Under the pieces are notes generated by a model. It searched no databases and was not told the DNA's origin. It saw only the letters and a list, made by a program, of their open reading frames with translations. A program made the position numbers and the translations under genes. Source: Alphaproteobacteria bacterium (GTDB lineage: Bacteria; Pseudomonadota; Alphaproteobacteria; Rhodospirillales; Magnetospirillaceae). Taken from it: a DNA stretch of 36,714 bases. Below are positions 29,658 to 36,714 of the stretch, one piece after another. The DNA lies in the NCBI GenBank assembly GCA_021325215.1, contig JAJPHO010000076.1:1-36714 (forward strand), read 5' to 3'. Position 1 is the stretch's first letter, and each line of letters opens with the position of its first letter.

Positions 29658-31013
29658 ATGTCGCGCAAGATTATCGCGGCCCTGACCCTGGGGGCCGCTC
29701 TCGGTCTCGCATCCCCCGTTCTTCCCGCCGCGGCCGCGGTTCCCGCCCCGCCGACCCTGGCGCCGCTGCTCGCCGCCGTTTCGCCCGGCGTGGTCAATAT
29801 CGCCGTCGAAGGCACGGTGGCCAGCAAGCCCAATCCGCTGATGCAGGACCCGTTCTTCCGTCAGTTCTTCGGCAATGGCGGGGGCGGACAGGACCAGCCG
29901 CAGACCCAGAAATTCCAGGCGGTCGGCTCCGGCGTCATCATCGATGCCGGCAATGGCTATGTGCTGACCAACAATCATGTCATCGAGCATGCCGACAAGA
30001 TCGTCGTCCGCCTCAAGGACCGGCGCGAGCTGCGCGCCAAGCTGATCGGCACCGATCCGCAGACCGACATCGCCGTGCTGAAGATCTCGGCCGAGCGCCT
30101 GACCGCGGTGCCGGTCGGCCAGTCGGGCCCGCTGCAGGTCGGCGATTATGTGGTGGCGCTGGGCGATCCGTTCGGCATCGGCCAGACCGCGACCTTCGGC
30201 ATCGTCAGCGCCCTGGGCCGCACCGGCCTCGGCATCGAAGGCTATGAGAACTTCATCCAGACCGACGCCGCCATCAATCCGGGCAATTCCGGCGGCGCGC
30301 TGATCGGCATGGACGGCAAGCTGATCGGCATCAATACCGCGATCCTCACCGGCGGCGAGGGCGGTGGCAATGTCGGTGTCGGTTTCGCCATTCCGGTCGA
30401 CATGGCCAAGCAGGTCGCCGACCAGCTGATCGCCCATGGCAAGATCGAACGCGGCCAGCTCGGCGTGCAGGTCGAGGATCTGACCCCCGACACCGCCAAG
30501 GTGATGGGCCTGCAGATCGATGCCGGCGCCCTGGTGTCCCGCGTCGTGCGCGGCTCGCCCGCCGACAAGGCCGGCATCAAGGCGGGCGATGTGGTCACCG
30601 CCCTGAACGACCAGACCCTGGAAGGCAGCGCCGATCTGCGCAACCGCATCGGCCTGATCGCGCCGGGCTCCAGCGTCAAGCTGACGGTGATCCGCAAAAA
30701 GGAGCAGAAGTCCATCAGCGTGACCCTGGAAAAGGTCAATCCCGAAGCCGTCGCCGCCGCCACCAGCGACCACTCGCCCCTGGAGGGCGTGCAGCTGTCG
30801 TCCGGCAAGGACGGCCTCTCGGTGACGGCGATCGAGCGCAACAGCCGGGCCTATCGTCAGGGCCTGCGCCGCGGCGACGTGATCGTCGGCGCCGACCAGC
30901 AGGCAATCCATTCTGCTGATCAGCTGTCCGGCATCATCGACCAGAATGAGGGTGAGCCGCTGGTGCTCGACATCAAACGCGGCGACGACCAGATCGTGTT
31001 GGTCTTGCAGTAA
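29658..31013 (+). CDS. degP: Do-family periplasmic serine protease (DegP/MucD type)
   Basis: A 451-residue envelope protease and chaperone that degrades misfolded periplasmic proteins. The signal peptide (residues 1-27, cleaved near AAAA-VPAPP) is followed by a trypsin-like domain with the triad His107 (TNNHVIEH), Asp137 (DPQTDIAVL) and Ser211 (INPGNSGGALIG), then two PDZ domains (about 250-340 and 365-450), the second ending at the C-terminus. ATG 29658 is chosen for its GGAG ribosome-binding site at 6 nt; ATG 29646 is in frame. The gene may serve the envelope block represented elsewhere in the window. A terminator closes it. Confidence 0.95.
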   Translation: MSRKIIAALTLGAALGLASPVLPAAAAVPAPPTLAPLLAAVSPGVVNIAVEGTVASKPNPLMQDPFFRQFFGNGGGGQDQPQTQKFQAVGSGVIIDAGNGYVLTNNHVIEHADKIVVRLKDRRELRAKLIGTDPQTDIAVLKISAERLTAVPVGQSGPLQVGDYVVALGDPFGIGQTATFGIVSALGRTGLGIEGYENFIQTDAAINPGNSGGALIGMDGKLIGINTAILTGGEGGGNVGVGFAIPVDMAKQVADQLIAHGKIERGQLGVQVEDLTPDTAKVMGLQIDAGALVSRVVRGSPADKAGIKAGDVVTALNDQTLEGSADLRNRIGLIAPGSSVKLTVIRKKEQKSISVTLEKVNPEAVAAATSDHSPLEGVQLSSGKDGLSVTAIERNSRAYRQGLRRGDVIVGADQQAIHSADQLSGIIDQNEGEPLVLDIKRGDDQIVLVLQ

Positions 31014-31017
31014 AGCA

Positions 31018-31045
31018 AAGGCCCGGCTGGCGACAGCCGGGCCTT
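31018..31045. terminator. Bidirectional terminator between degP and the esterase gene
   Basis: A 12-bp perfect stem AAGGCCCGGCTG (31018-31029) / CAGCCGGGCCTT (31034-31045) with a stable GCGA tetraloop. It starts 4 bp after the degP stop and ends 4 bp before the end of the opposing gene. TTCTTCC follows on the plus strand. Confidence 0.88.
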
Positions 31046-31049
31046 CTTC

Positions 31050-31940
31050 CTACCCGGCCAGCCGTTGGGCCACGAACGTCCCGATGGCGCCCAACGCGGC
31101 ATCGGCGGCTTCGAGACGCCCGGCGGCGCCGGCGAAGCCATGCGGCATACCCTCCCAGATTTCGAGGGCCGCATCGGCACCCGCCGCGACGGCCTTTTCG
31201 ACATAGCGGCGCGAATCGTCGAGCAGCATTTCCTGGTCGCCGACATGGACCCGCACCGGCGGCAGGCGCGACAGATCGCCCGACAAAGGCGAGGCCAGCG
31301 GATCGCGGGGATCGGCCCCGGCGAGATAGCTGGCGGCCAGTTCCGCTGCCTGGTCGCGGGTGAAATAGAAATCCGCCTCGGCATGGCTGGTCCAGCTCGC
31401 GCCCGACAAGGTCAGGTCGGTCACCGGCGAGATCGCCACCGTTCCGGCCGGGTTGGTCAGAGCCGACAACACCAGCGCCAGATTCCCGCCCGCCGAATCG
31501 CCGCTGAGGGCAATCCGATATCCCAACTCTTCCAGGCCGCGATAGCACGCTTGGACGTCGTTCAGGCCGGCCGGGAAGGGGTGCTCGGGCGCCAGCCGGT
31601 AATCCGGGACGAAGGCCGCCACGCCGGCGCGCCGGGCCAGATGGCTGACCAGCCCGCGGAACGCTTCCGCCGTTCCCCAATGAAACCAGCCGCCATGCAG
31701 ATGCAGCAGGGCTTGGCCCAGCTTGGCGCCGTCCGGCAGGCACCACCAGCCGGAAATGCCGCCGACGATATCGGGACGATAAGTAACGTTTTCGGCTGGC
31801 GTGGTCATGCCGATGATGGCGTCGAACGGCGTACGGGCGGCGATACCGCGCAGGCCGCCCTTGTGAGGTGCCGAGGCGGCGCGCATGGCGGCGGTGACTT
31901 CCGCATCCCGGGCGGTCAGCGGATGGGTGATGACACTCAT
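31050..31940 (-). CDS. Alpha/beta hydrolase, HSL-family esterase
   Basis: A 296-residue esterase of the hormone-sensitive-lipase group. The oxyanion-hole motif HGG is at residues 82-84 (LHLHGGWFHWG), the nucleophile Ser149 is in GDSAGG, and the acid and His of the triad are near Asp235-242 (VGDQEMLLDDS) and His267 (EGMPHGFA). DYRLAPEHPFPAGLNDV is a diagnostic family segment. It hydrolyses short-chain or phenolic esters in the cytoplasm, as no signal peptide is seen. It is divergent from a TetR gene across a 104-bp gap full of AT-rich palindromes, so it is probably TetR-repressed. Confidence 0.94.
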   Translation of the reverse strand: MSVITHPLTARDAEVTAAMRAASAPHKGGLRGIAARTPFDAIIGMTTPAENVTYRPDIVGGISGWWCLPDGAKLGQALLHLHGGWFHWGTAEAFRGLVSHLARRAGVAAFVPDYRLAPEHPFPAGLNDVQACYRGLEELGYRIALSGDSAGGNLALVLSALTNPAGTVAISPVTDLTLSGASWTSHAEADFYFTRDQAAELAASYLAGADPRDPLASPLSGDLSRLPPVRVHVGDQEMLLDDSRRYVEKAVAAGADAALEIWEGMPHGFAGAAGRLEAADAALGAIGTFVAQRLAG

Positions 31941-32044
31941 GGAATTCTCCGTGGAAGGGTATTTTAATTAACTGAACGTTACGTAATTATAACTAGAGGG
32001 ATTTGTCAATTCCCTTTCCGCTGCGTTCCGTTAATTATGGTGCC
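31941..32044. promoter_or_regulatory. Divergent esterase/TetR promoter with operator-like palindromes
   Basis: TAATTA occurs at 31965-31970 and 31984-31989, with TTACGTAA (31979-31986, a perfect 8-bp palindrome) between. The region is much more AT-rich than the genes. These dyads suit a TetR dimer or dimer pair. A -10-like TATAAC (31988-31993, plus strand) overlaps. Confidence 0.5.
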
Positions 32045-32632
32045 ATGACCGACTCATCCATTCCCCGCCCCGGCCGCCCGCGCGGCCACAGCGCCGCCTC
32101 CCACGCCACCATCATGCAGGCGGTGTTCGACCTGCTGCAGGAGCGCTCGGTGCGCGATCTGACCATGGAGGCGGTGGCGAAGCGGGCGGGTGTCGGCAAG
32201 CCGACGCTCTATAAATGGTGGCCGACGAAATCGGCGCTGGTGTTCGCGATGTTCCACGAACGCCTGTCCGCTCCGGCCGAAGCCGGGTCATCCGAGTCGG
32301 CGGAGGCGGGGCTGAGGGCGCGGATTCGCCATCTGATCAACGCCCTCAACGGGTCCTTCGGGAAGGTGATGGCCGATCTGATCGCCGAGGGTCAGAGCGA
32401 TCCCGGGCTCCTCAAGGATCTCTACGACCAGCATATCCGGCAGCGGCGGGGCGCGGCCGTCGCCGACATCGAACGCGGCAAGGCCACGGGCGAATTTCCC
32501 GCCGCCCTCGACGCGGTTCTGGCGGTCGATGCGATCGTCGGCGCGATCTATTACCGGCATCTGCTGCGCTTCGAGCCGCTGACCGAGGATTATGGCGAAC
32601 GGCTGGTCGACCAGGTGATCGGGCGGGGTTAA
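32045..32632 (+). CDS. TetR-family transcriptional regulator
   Basis: A 195-residue repressor. The N-terminal helix-turn-helix is IMQAVFDLLQERSVRDLTMEAVAKRAGVGKPTLYKWWPTKSALVFAMFHE (about 24-73), with the KPTLYKWWP recognition helix typical of this subfamily; the C-terminal helical domain (from about 95) is the ligand pocket and dimer surface (TetR_C_11-like). The start MTDSSIPRPGRPRG at 32045 keeps the conserved RPRG. It is divergent from the esterase gene, so an ester or its product is a possible ligand. A frame extending back to 32003 would cut into the operator region. Confidence 0.93.
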   Translation: MTDSSIPRPGRPRGHSAASHATIMQAVFDLLQERSVRDLTMEAVAKRAGVGKPTLYKWWPTKSALVFAMFHERLSAPAEAGSSESAEAGLRARIRHLINALNGSFGKVMADLIAEGQSDPGLLKDLYDQHIRQRRGAAVADIERGKATGEFPAALDAVLAVDAIVGAIYYRHLLRFEPLTEDYGERLVDQVIGRG

Positions 32633-32707
32633 AGGCTGGAGCGGTTTGCGATCCCTTAGAATCGCATACTGCTCACGGCGCCGACACGGCGAGGGCGGGT
32701 TAAAAGT

Positions 32708-32741
32708 CGAAGGGCCCGGTCCGTTAAGACCGAGCCCTTCG
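32708..32741 (-). terminator. Terminator of tRNA-Ala
   Basis: An 8-bp stem CGAAGGGC/GCCCTTCG (32708-32715, 32734-32741) continues as a 5-bp inner stem CGGTC/GACCG around a 6-nt loop with one mismatch. On the minus strand ACTTTTAA follows. It begins 6 bp after the tRNA CCA end. Confidence 0.85.
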
Positions 32742-32747
32742 CTTATT

Positions 32748-32823
<76 letters not shown>

Positions 32824-32932
32824 TTGGAACCTGGGCGCTGAGACTGGTTGGTCTCGGCGTGGAGGCGGAAAATAGGGAAGAGCCGGACATCGCGCAAGGG
32901 AAAAATTGCCCCCGCGCGACTTTTTTTCCGGA

Positions 32933-33301
32933 TCAGACTTCGCCCTGCATATCCTCGTCGTCGAGATGCTCCATGACCTCGGCCATGTCGTCATCATCCT
33001 CGCCGAGATCGGCGACGTCTTCCATCAGCGCATCATCCTCGGCCTCGGCGGCGACGCCTTCGCCTTCCTCGTCGTCGATAGCCTCGACTTCCTCGGCTTC
33101 GGCAACGGTGCCCAGCTCGGCCGCGGGAGCCAGCTTGGCGGCGGCGCGGGCCTCGGCCGACTGGCGGCGCGGCTTGAAGACCACCTCGGTCTCGACGGCG
33201 GCACCGCATTTCGGGCAAGTGCACGGCGTGCGCATCAGATCATAGAAACGAGTGCCGCAGCTCTGGCAGACGCGCTTGGTGCCCCATTCGGCTTTTGCCA
33301 C
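32933..33301 (-). CDS. TIGR02300-type zinc-ribbon protein with acidic tail
   Basis: A 122-residue protein of an alphaproteobacterial family of unknown function. The N-terminus has two zinc knuckles, VCQSCG (Cys12, Cys15) and CPKCG (Cys29, Cys32), in the family pattern WGTKRVCQSCGTRFYDLMRTPCTCPKCG. The second half is an Asp/Glu-rich tail (about 70-122), typical of the family and likely unstructured. The GTG start at 33301 is preferred because an AGGAGG site lies 6 nt upstream and it matches the family start MAKPEWGTKR; a frame to 33346 is longer. It is divergent from aroA-cmk-rpsA, a conserved neighbourhood. Confidence 0.87.
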   Translation of the reverse strand: MAKAEWGTKRVCQSCGTRFYDLMRTPCTCPKCGAAVETEVVFKPRRQSAEARAAAKLAPAAELGTVAEAEEVEAIDDEEGEGVAAEAEDDALMEDVADLGEDDDDMAEVMEHLDDEDMQGEV

Positions 33302-33460
33302 CCCAAACCTCCTGGATAGTGGACTCTCATAGCTTGAAAGCGCCATTTGCCACGTTCAACCGGCCCTGACAAGACAAAAGAGTCCGAGCCCTGCTTCCGC
33401 AGGCGCGCGCGCCGTGATACAGAGCGTCTCCACCCTAGAAAAGATATAGAGTCCGCCGAC

Positions 33461-34804
33461 ATGTCCAACGCGCTCCCGCGGCCGCTGATTTCGCGCCGCG
33501 CCTCTTCCTTGCAGGGTCACGCCAAGGTCCCTGGCGACAAATCCGTGTCGCACCGCTCTTTGATGTTCGGCGCCGTGGCGCTGGGTAAGACCACCGTGAC
33601 CGGCCTGCTCGAAGGCGAGGATGTGCTGCGCACCGCCGAGGCGATGCGGGCCCTCGGCGCCGAGGTGATCCGCCATGAGGATGGCACCTGGGAGCTGCAT
33701 GGCCGCGGCATCGGCGGGCTGGCCGAGCCGGCCGACGTGCTCGACATGGGCAATGCCGGAACTGGGGCGCGTCTGGTGATGGGCCTGGTCGCCAGCCATC
33801 CCTTCTCGACCACCTTCACCGGCGACGCCTCGCTGCGCTCGCGCCCGATGCGCCGCGTCACCGAGCCGCTGAGCCGCATGGCCGCCTCTTTCTTCGGCCG
33901 TTCCGGCGGCCGCCTGCCGATGACCGTGGTCGGCACCGGCGATCCGCTGCCGATCGCCTATGAGCTGCCGGTCGCCTCGGCCCAGGTGAAGTCCGCCATC
34001 TTGCTGGCCGGCCTCAACACGCCCGGCACCGTCACCGTGATCGAGCAGGCCTCGACCCGCGACCATACCGAGCGGATGCTGACCGGCTTCGGCGCGCAGG
34101 TGAAGGTCGAGCTGCTGGCCAATGGCGGCCGCGCGGTCAGCCTCAAGGGACAGCCGGAACTGAAGGGCCAGACCGTCATCGTCCCGGCCGATCCGTCCTC
34201 CGCCGCTTTCCCGGCCGTCGCCGCTTTGCTGGTGCCCGGCTCCGAGGTGGTGCTGCCTGCCGTCGGCATCAATCCGCTGCGCGCCGGCCTCTATGAGACG
34301 CTGAAGGAAATGGGCGCCGATCTGACCTTCCGCGATGCGCGCGATCAGGCGGGCGAGGCGGTGGCCGATCTGGTGCTGCGCCATGGCCCGCTGAAGGGCG
34401 TCGACGTGCCGGCCGAGCGCGCGCCGTCGATGATCGACGAATATCCGATCCTGGCGGTCGCCGCCGCCTATGCCGCAGGAACCACCCGCATGCGCGGGCT
34501 GGGCGAGCTGCGTGTCAAGGAAAGCGACCGCCTGGCCGCCGTCGCCAAGGGTCTGCAAGCCTGCGGCGTGACGCTGGAGATCGAAGGCGATGATTTGATC
34601 GTGCACGGCACCGGCAAGCCGCCCAAGGGCGGCGCCACCATCGCCGTCAATCTCGATCACCGCATCGCCATGTCCTTCCTGGTGCTGGGCATGGCTTCGG
34701 AAGAGGCGGTGGTGGTCGATGACGGCGCCGCCATCGAGACTTCCTTCCCCGGTTTCTCCGATCTGATGAACGGCCTGGGCGCCAAGATCGGGGCGGCCGA
34801 ATGA
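33461..34804 (+). CDS. aroA: 3-phosphoshikimate 1-carboxyvinyltransferase (EPSP synthase), class II-like
   Basis: Sixth step of the shikimate pathway: shikimate-3-phosphate plus PEP gives EPSP, leading to chorismate and aromatic amino acids. The 447-residue protein resembles the class II enzyme of Agrobacterium CP4 closely ([78 protein letters not shown]). The PEP-binding lysine is Lys27. At the position where CP4 has the glyphosate-insensitive Ala100, this protein has Gly100 (GNAGTGAR), as in sensitive enzymes. ATG 33461 is followed by MSNALPRP. Its stop overlaps the cmk start by 4 bp. Confidence 0.96.
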   Translation: MSNALPRPLISRRASSLQGHAKVPGDKSVSHRSLMFGAVALGKTTVTGLLEGEDVLRTAEAMRALGAEVIRHEDGTWELHGRGIGGLAEPADVLDMGNAGTGARLVMGLVASHPFSTTFTGDASLRSRPMRRVTEPLSRMAASFFGRSGGRLPMTVVGTGDPLPIAYELPVASAQVKSAILLAGLNTPGTVTVIEQASTRDHTERMLTGFGAQVKVELLANGGRAVSLKGQPELKGQTVIVPADPSSAAFPAVAALLVPGSEVVLPAVGINPLRAGLYETLKEMGADLTFRDARDQAGEAVADLVLRHGPLKGVDVPAERAPSMIDEYPILAVAAAYAAGTTRMRGLGELRVKESDRLAAVAKGLQACGVTLEIEGDDLIVHGTGKPPKGGATIAVNLDHRIAMSFLVLGMASEEAVVVDDGAAIETSFPGFSDLMNGLGAKIGAAE

Positions 34805-35412
34805 TCGTTGCGATCGATGGTCCCGCCGCGGCCGGCAAAGGCACTTTGGCCCGGCGTATCGCCGAGGCCCTGGGGTATCATCATCTCGATACCGGCCTCT
34901 TGTACCGCGCCGTCGGCATATTGTCCGAGCAGCGCGGCGTGACCCCGCTGCAGGCGGCGGAAAATCTCGATCCCGAGGACCTCAAGCGCCCCGACCTGCG
35001 CGGCGAGGCGGCCGGTCAGCTCGCCTCGAAAGTGGGCTCGATCCCCGAGGTGCGCGCCGCGTTGCTGGACTTCCAGCGCCGCTTCGCGCGGCAGGCTCCC
35101 GGCGCCGTCCTGGATGGCCGCGACATCGGCACGGTGATCTGCCCGGATGCCGAGGTGAAGCTGTTCGTGACCGCCTCTGTGGAAAAAAGGGCCGAGCGGC
35201 GCGTCAAAGAGTTGCTTGTCAAGGGAGAAAGCGTTATAGCAGAGCGCGTTTTGCAGGATCTCAAAGATAGAGATGCGCGCGACTCGGCCCGCGATGTGGC
35301 GCCGATGGCGTCCGCTTCCGATGCGATCCTCTTGGACACTTCCGATCTGGACGCCGATGCCGCCTTCGAGGCGGCTCTGTCCATTGTCAGGAACAGGATC
35401 ACGACGCCTTGA
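34801..35412 (+). CDS. cmk: Cytidylate kinase
   Basis: Phosphorylates CMP and dCMP for nucleotide supply. The 203-residue protein has the P-loop GPAAAGKGT (residues 7-15), the NMP-binding [14 protein letters not shown] segment and [34 protein letters not shown], typical of Cmk. Somewhat shorter than the ~225-residue E. coli form, as usual in this class. It is overlapped by the aroA stop (ATGA) and leads into rpsA, a very widely conserved order. Confidence 0.96.
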   Translation: MIVAIDGPAAAGKGTLARRIAEALGYHHLDTGLLYRAVGILSEQRGVTPLQAAENLDPEDLKRPDLRGEAAGQLASKVGSIPEVRAALLDFQRRFARQAPGAVLDGRDIGTVICPDAEVKLFVTASVEKRAERRVKELLVKGESVIAERVLQDLKDRDARDSARDVAPMASASDAILLDTSDLDADAAFEAALSIVRNRITTP

Positions 35413-35437
35413 AGCTTTAAGAGCATCGAGGAAGACC

Positions 35438-35453
35438 GCCGGAACCAACCGGC
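35438..35453 (+). promoter_or_regulatory. Small hairpin in the rpsA leader
   Basis: GCCGG (35438-35442) and CCGGC (35449-35453) with a 6-nt AACCAA loop, within the 77-nt cmk-rpsA gap. S1 is known to autoregulate its own translation in enterics, so leader structure could matter, but the hairpin alone is weak evidence. Confidence 0.3.
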
Positions 35454-35489
35454 TGGCCGGTATATGTGTTTGAAAGGACGTATTTTAAT

Positions 35490-36714
35490 ATGGCTACTGC
35501 CACTGCTAATGAATTTGGCGGCGAAGATTTCGCTGCCCTGCTGGACGAATCGTTCGGCGTCGCCGCGGGCTTCGAAGGCTCCGTGGTCAAGGGTCTGGTC
35601 GTTTCGGTCGATGGCGATTCCGCCGTGATCGATGTCGGTCTCAAGTCCGAGGGCCGGATCTCCCTCAAGGAATTCTCCAATGCCGGCCAGCCGGCCGACA
35701 TCAAGCCGGGCGACCTCGTCGAAGTGTTCGTTGAGCGCTACGAGGACAAGAACGGCGAAGTCATGCTGTCGCGCGAGAAGGCTCGCCGCGAAGAGGCGTG
35801 GACCCAGCTCGAGCGTGCCTTCCAGGACAACCAGCGTGTCAATGGCGTGATCTTCGGCCGCGTCAAGGGCGGCTTCACCGTCGATCTCGCCGGCGCCGTG
35901 GCCTTCCTGCCGGGCAGCCAGGTCGATGTGCGCCCCGTGCGCGACGTCGGCCCGCTGATGGGTTCGCCGCAGCCGTTCCAGATCCTCAAGATGGACCGTT
36001 CGCGTGGCAACATCGTCGTGTCGCGCCGCGCCGTCCTCGAGGAAACTCGTGCGGAACAGCGTTCGGAACTGATCGAGAGCCTCAAGGAAGGCCAGATCCT
36101 CGACGGCGTGGTGAAGAACATCACCGATTACGGCGCCTTCGTCGATCTGGGTGGCGTCGATGGCCTCCTGCATGTCACCGACATCGCCTGGAAGCGCATC
36201 AACCATCCGTCCGAAGCTCTGCATATCGGCCAGACCGTCAAGGTGCAGGTCATCCGCTTCAACTCCGAGACCCAGCGCATCTCGCTCGGTATCAAGCAGC
36301 TTGAAGCCGATCCGTGGGAAGGTGTGGACCAGAAGTATCCGGTTGGCGCCAAGTTCACCGGCCGCGTCACCAACATCACCGACTACGGCGCCTTCGTGGA
36401 GCTGGAGCCGGGTGTCGAAGGCCTGGTGCACGTCTCCGAGATGTCCTGGACCAAGAAGAACGTCCACCCCGGCAAGATCGTCTCGACCTCCCAGGAAGTC
36501 GAAGTGGTCGTGCTGGATGTCGACGCCACCAAGCGCCGCATCAGCCTGGGCCTGAAGCAGACCATGGCGAACCCGTGGGAAGCTTTCGTGGACACCCATC
36601 CGGTGAATTCGGAAGTCGAGGGCGAGGTCAAGAACATCACCGAATTCGGTCTGTTCATCGGCCTGACCGGCGACATCGACGGCATGGTCCACCTGACCGA
36701 CATCGACTGGGAAC
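35490..36714 (+). CDS. rpsA: 30S ribosomal protein S1 (3' end cut by the window)
   Basis: Binds mRNA on the small ribosomal subunit and helps initiation. It begins MATATANEFGGEDFAALLDESFG, with an AAAGGA site about 11 nt upstream. About 408 residues are inside the window and the frame is open at the end. Repeated S1 (OB-fold) domains are visible at about residues 29-97, 115-180, 201-269 and 286-356, and the fifth begins near 373 (VEGEVKNITEFGLFIGL...). The repeats carry the family pattern V...ITDYGAFV.L....G..H.S...W. The full protein should have around 560 residues and six domains. Confidence 0.97.
   Translation, partial: MATATANEFGGEDFAALLDESFGVAAGFEGSVVKGLVVSVDGDSAVIDVGLKSEGRISLKEFSNAGQPADIKPGDLVEVFVERYEDKNGEVMLSREKARREEAWTQLERAFQDNQRVNGVIFGRVKGGFTVDLAGAVAFLPGSQVDVRPVRDVGPLMGSPQPFQILKMDRSRGNIVVSRRAVLEETRAEQRSELIESLKEGQILDGVVKNITDYGAFVDLGGVDGLLHVTDIAWKRINHPSEALHIGQTVKVQVIRFNSETQRISLGIKQLEADPWEGVDQKYPVGAKFTGRVTNITDYGAFVELEPGVEGLVHVSEMSWTKKNVHPGKIVSTSQEVEVVVLDVDATKRRISLGLKQTMANPWEAFVDTHPVNSEVEGEVKNITEFGLFIGLTGDIDGMVHLTDIDWE

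Noticed and set aside
35016-36692. A 558-codon minus-strand frame across cmk and rpsA
   Set aside because: It is antisense to S1 and Cmk, whose repeats and P-loop are unmistakable; no independent evidence of coding.

Overview
The window is GC-rich chromosomal DNA, densely packed with genes. It looks like an alphaproteobacterium, probably of the Rhodospirillales, although no genus can be named from the sequence alone. The evidence is the gene order rnd-kdsD-lptC-lptA-lptB-rpoN-ptsN, the DUF1150 gene directly behind a small heat-shock gene, a TIGR02300-type zinc-ribbon gene next to aroA-cmk-rpsA, and a class II-like AroA. No phage, insertion sequence, CRISPR array or rRNA gene was found. The last gene, rpsA, is cut by the window end.

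Layout. 1-6560 (+): tRNA-Leu(CAG), ribonuclease D, then an envelope block (KdsD makes the Kdo precursor; LptC, LptA and LptB belong to the LPS export machine) running into sigma-54 (rpoN) and EIIA-Ntr (ptsN), closed by a strong hairpin. The hpf gene usually found between rpoN and ptsN is not intact here. 6587-7905 (-): a periplasmic BON-domain protein, and an hsp20-DUF1150 pair with a leader resembling a ROSE RNA thermometer. 7871-11727 (-): a five-gene energy-transduction operon tonB-exbB-exbD-exbD-TPR, ending in a factor-independent terminator. A 714-bp gene-free region (11728-12441) lies upstream of tonB; it is rich in palindromes and probably holds the tonB promoter.

12442-18001: a tripartite drug-efflux operon on the minus strand (emrA, a NodT-type outer-membrane lipoprotein, emrB) followed by an orphan cyclase-type sensory domain gene, with a divergent LysR regulator. 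17982-19997: a module resembling the E. coli reactive-chlorine (Rcl) system: a DUF417 membrane protein and an AhpD-like protein divergent from an AraC regulator with a cupin domain; the intergenic space has two direct repeats 21 bp apart. 19932-21411: a PNPOx-like flavoprotein and a glutathione S-transferase.

21504-28721: a catabolic island. A LysR regulator and a periplasmic solute-binding protein (-) are divergent from an MFS importer, a ThDP-dependent enzyme and a ketoglutarate-semialdehyde-type aldehyde dehydrogenase (+), with a third LysR regulator at the far end. The substrate is unknown; 2-oxo acid uptake, decarboxylation and oxidation of the resulting aldehyde is a reasonable guess. 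28785-31045: a small proline-rich membrane protein with a perfect 17-bp operator at its promoter, a MarR regulator and a Do-family (DegP) periplasmic protease. 31050-32632: an HSL-family esterase divergent from a TetR regulator.

32708-36714: tRNA-Ala(GGC) with its terminator (-), the TIGR02300 protein (-), then aroA-cmk-rpsA (+), a housekeeping cluster. I found no convincing wholly new system. The best leads are regulatory elements (ROSE-like leader, MarR operator, AraC direct repeats, palindromes near tonB) and two gene sets of uncertain role (the MFS/ThDP/ALDH island and the orphan cyclase-type domain in the efflux operon).
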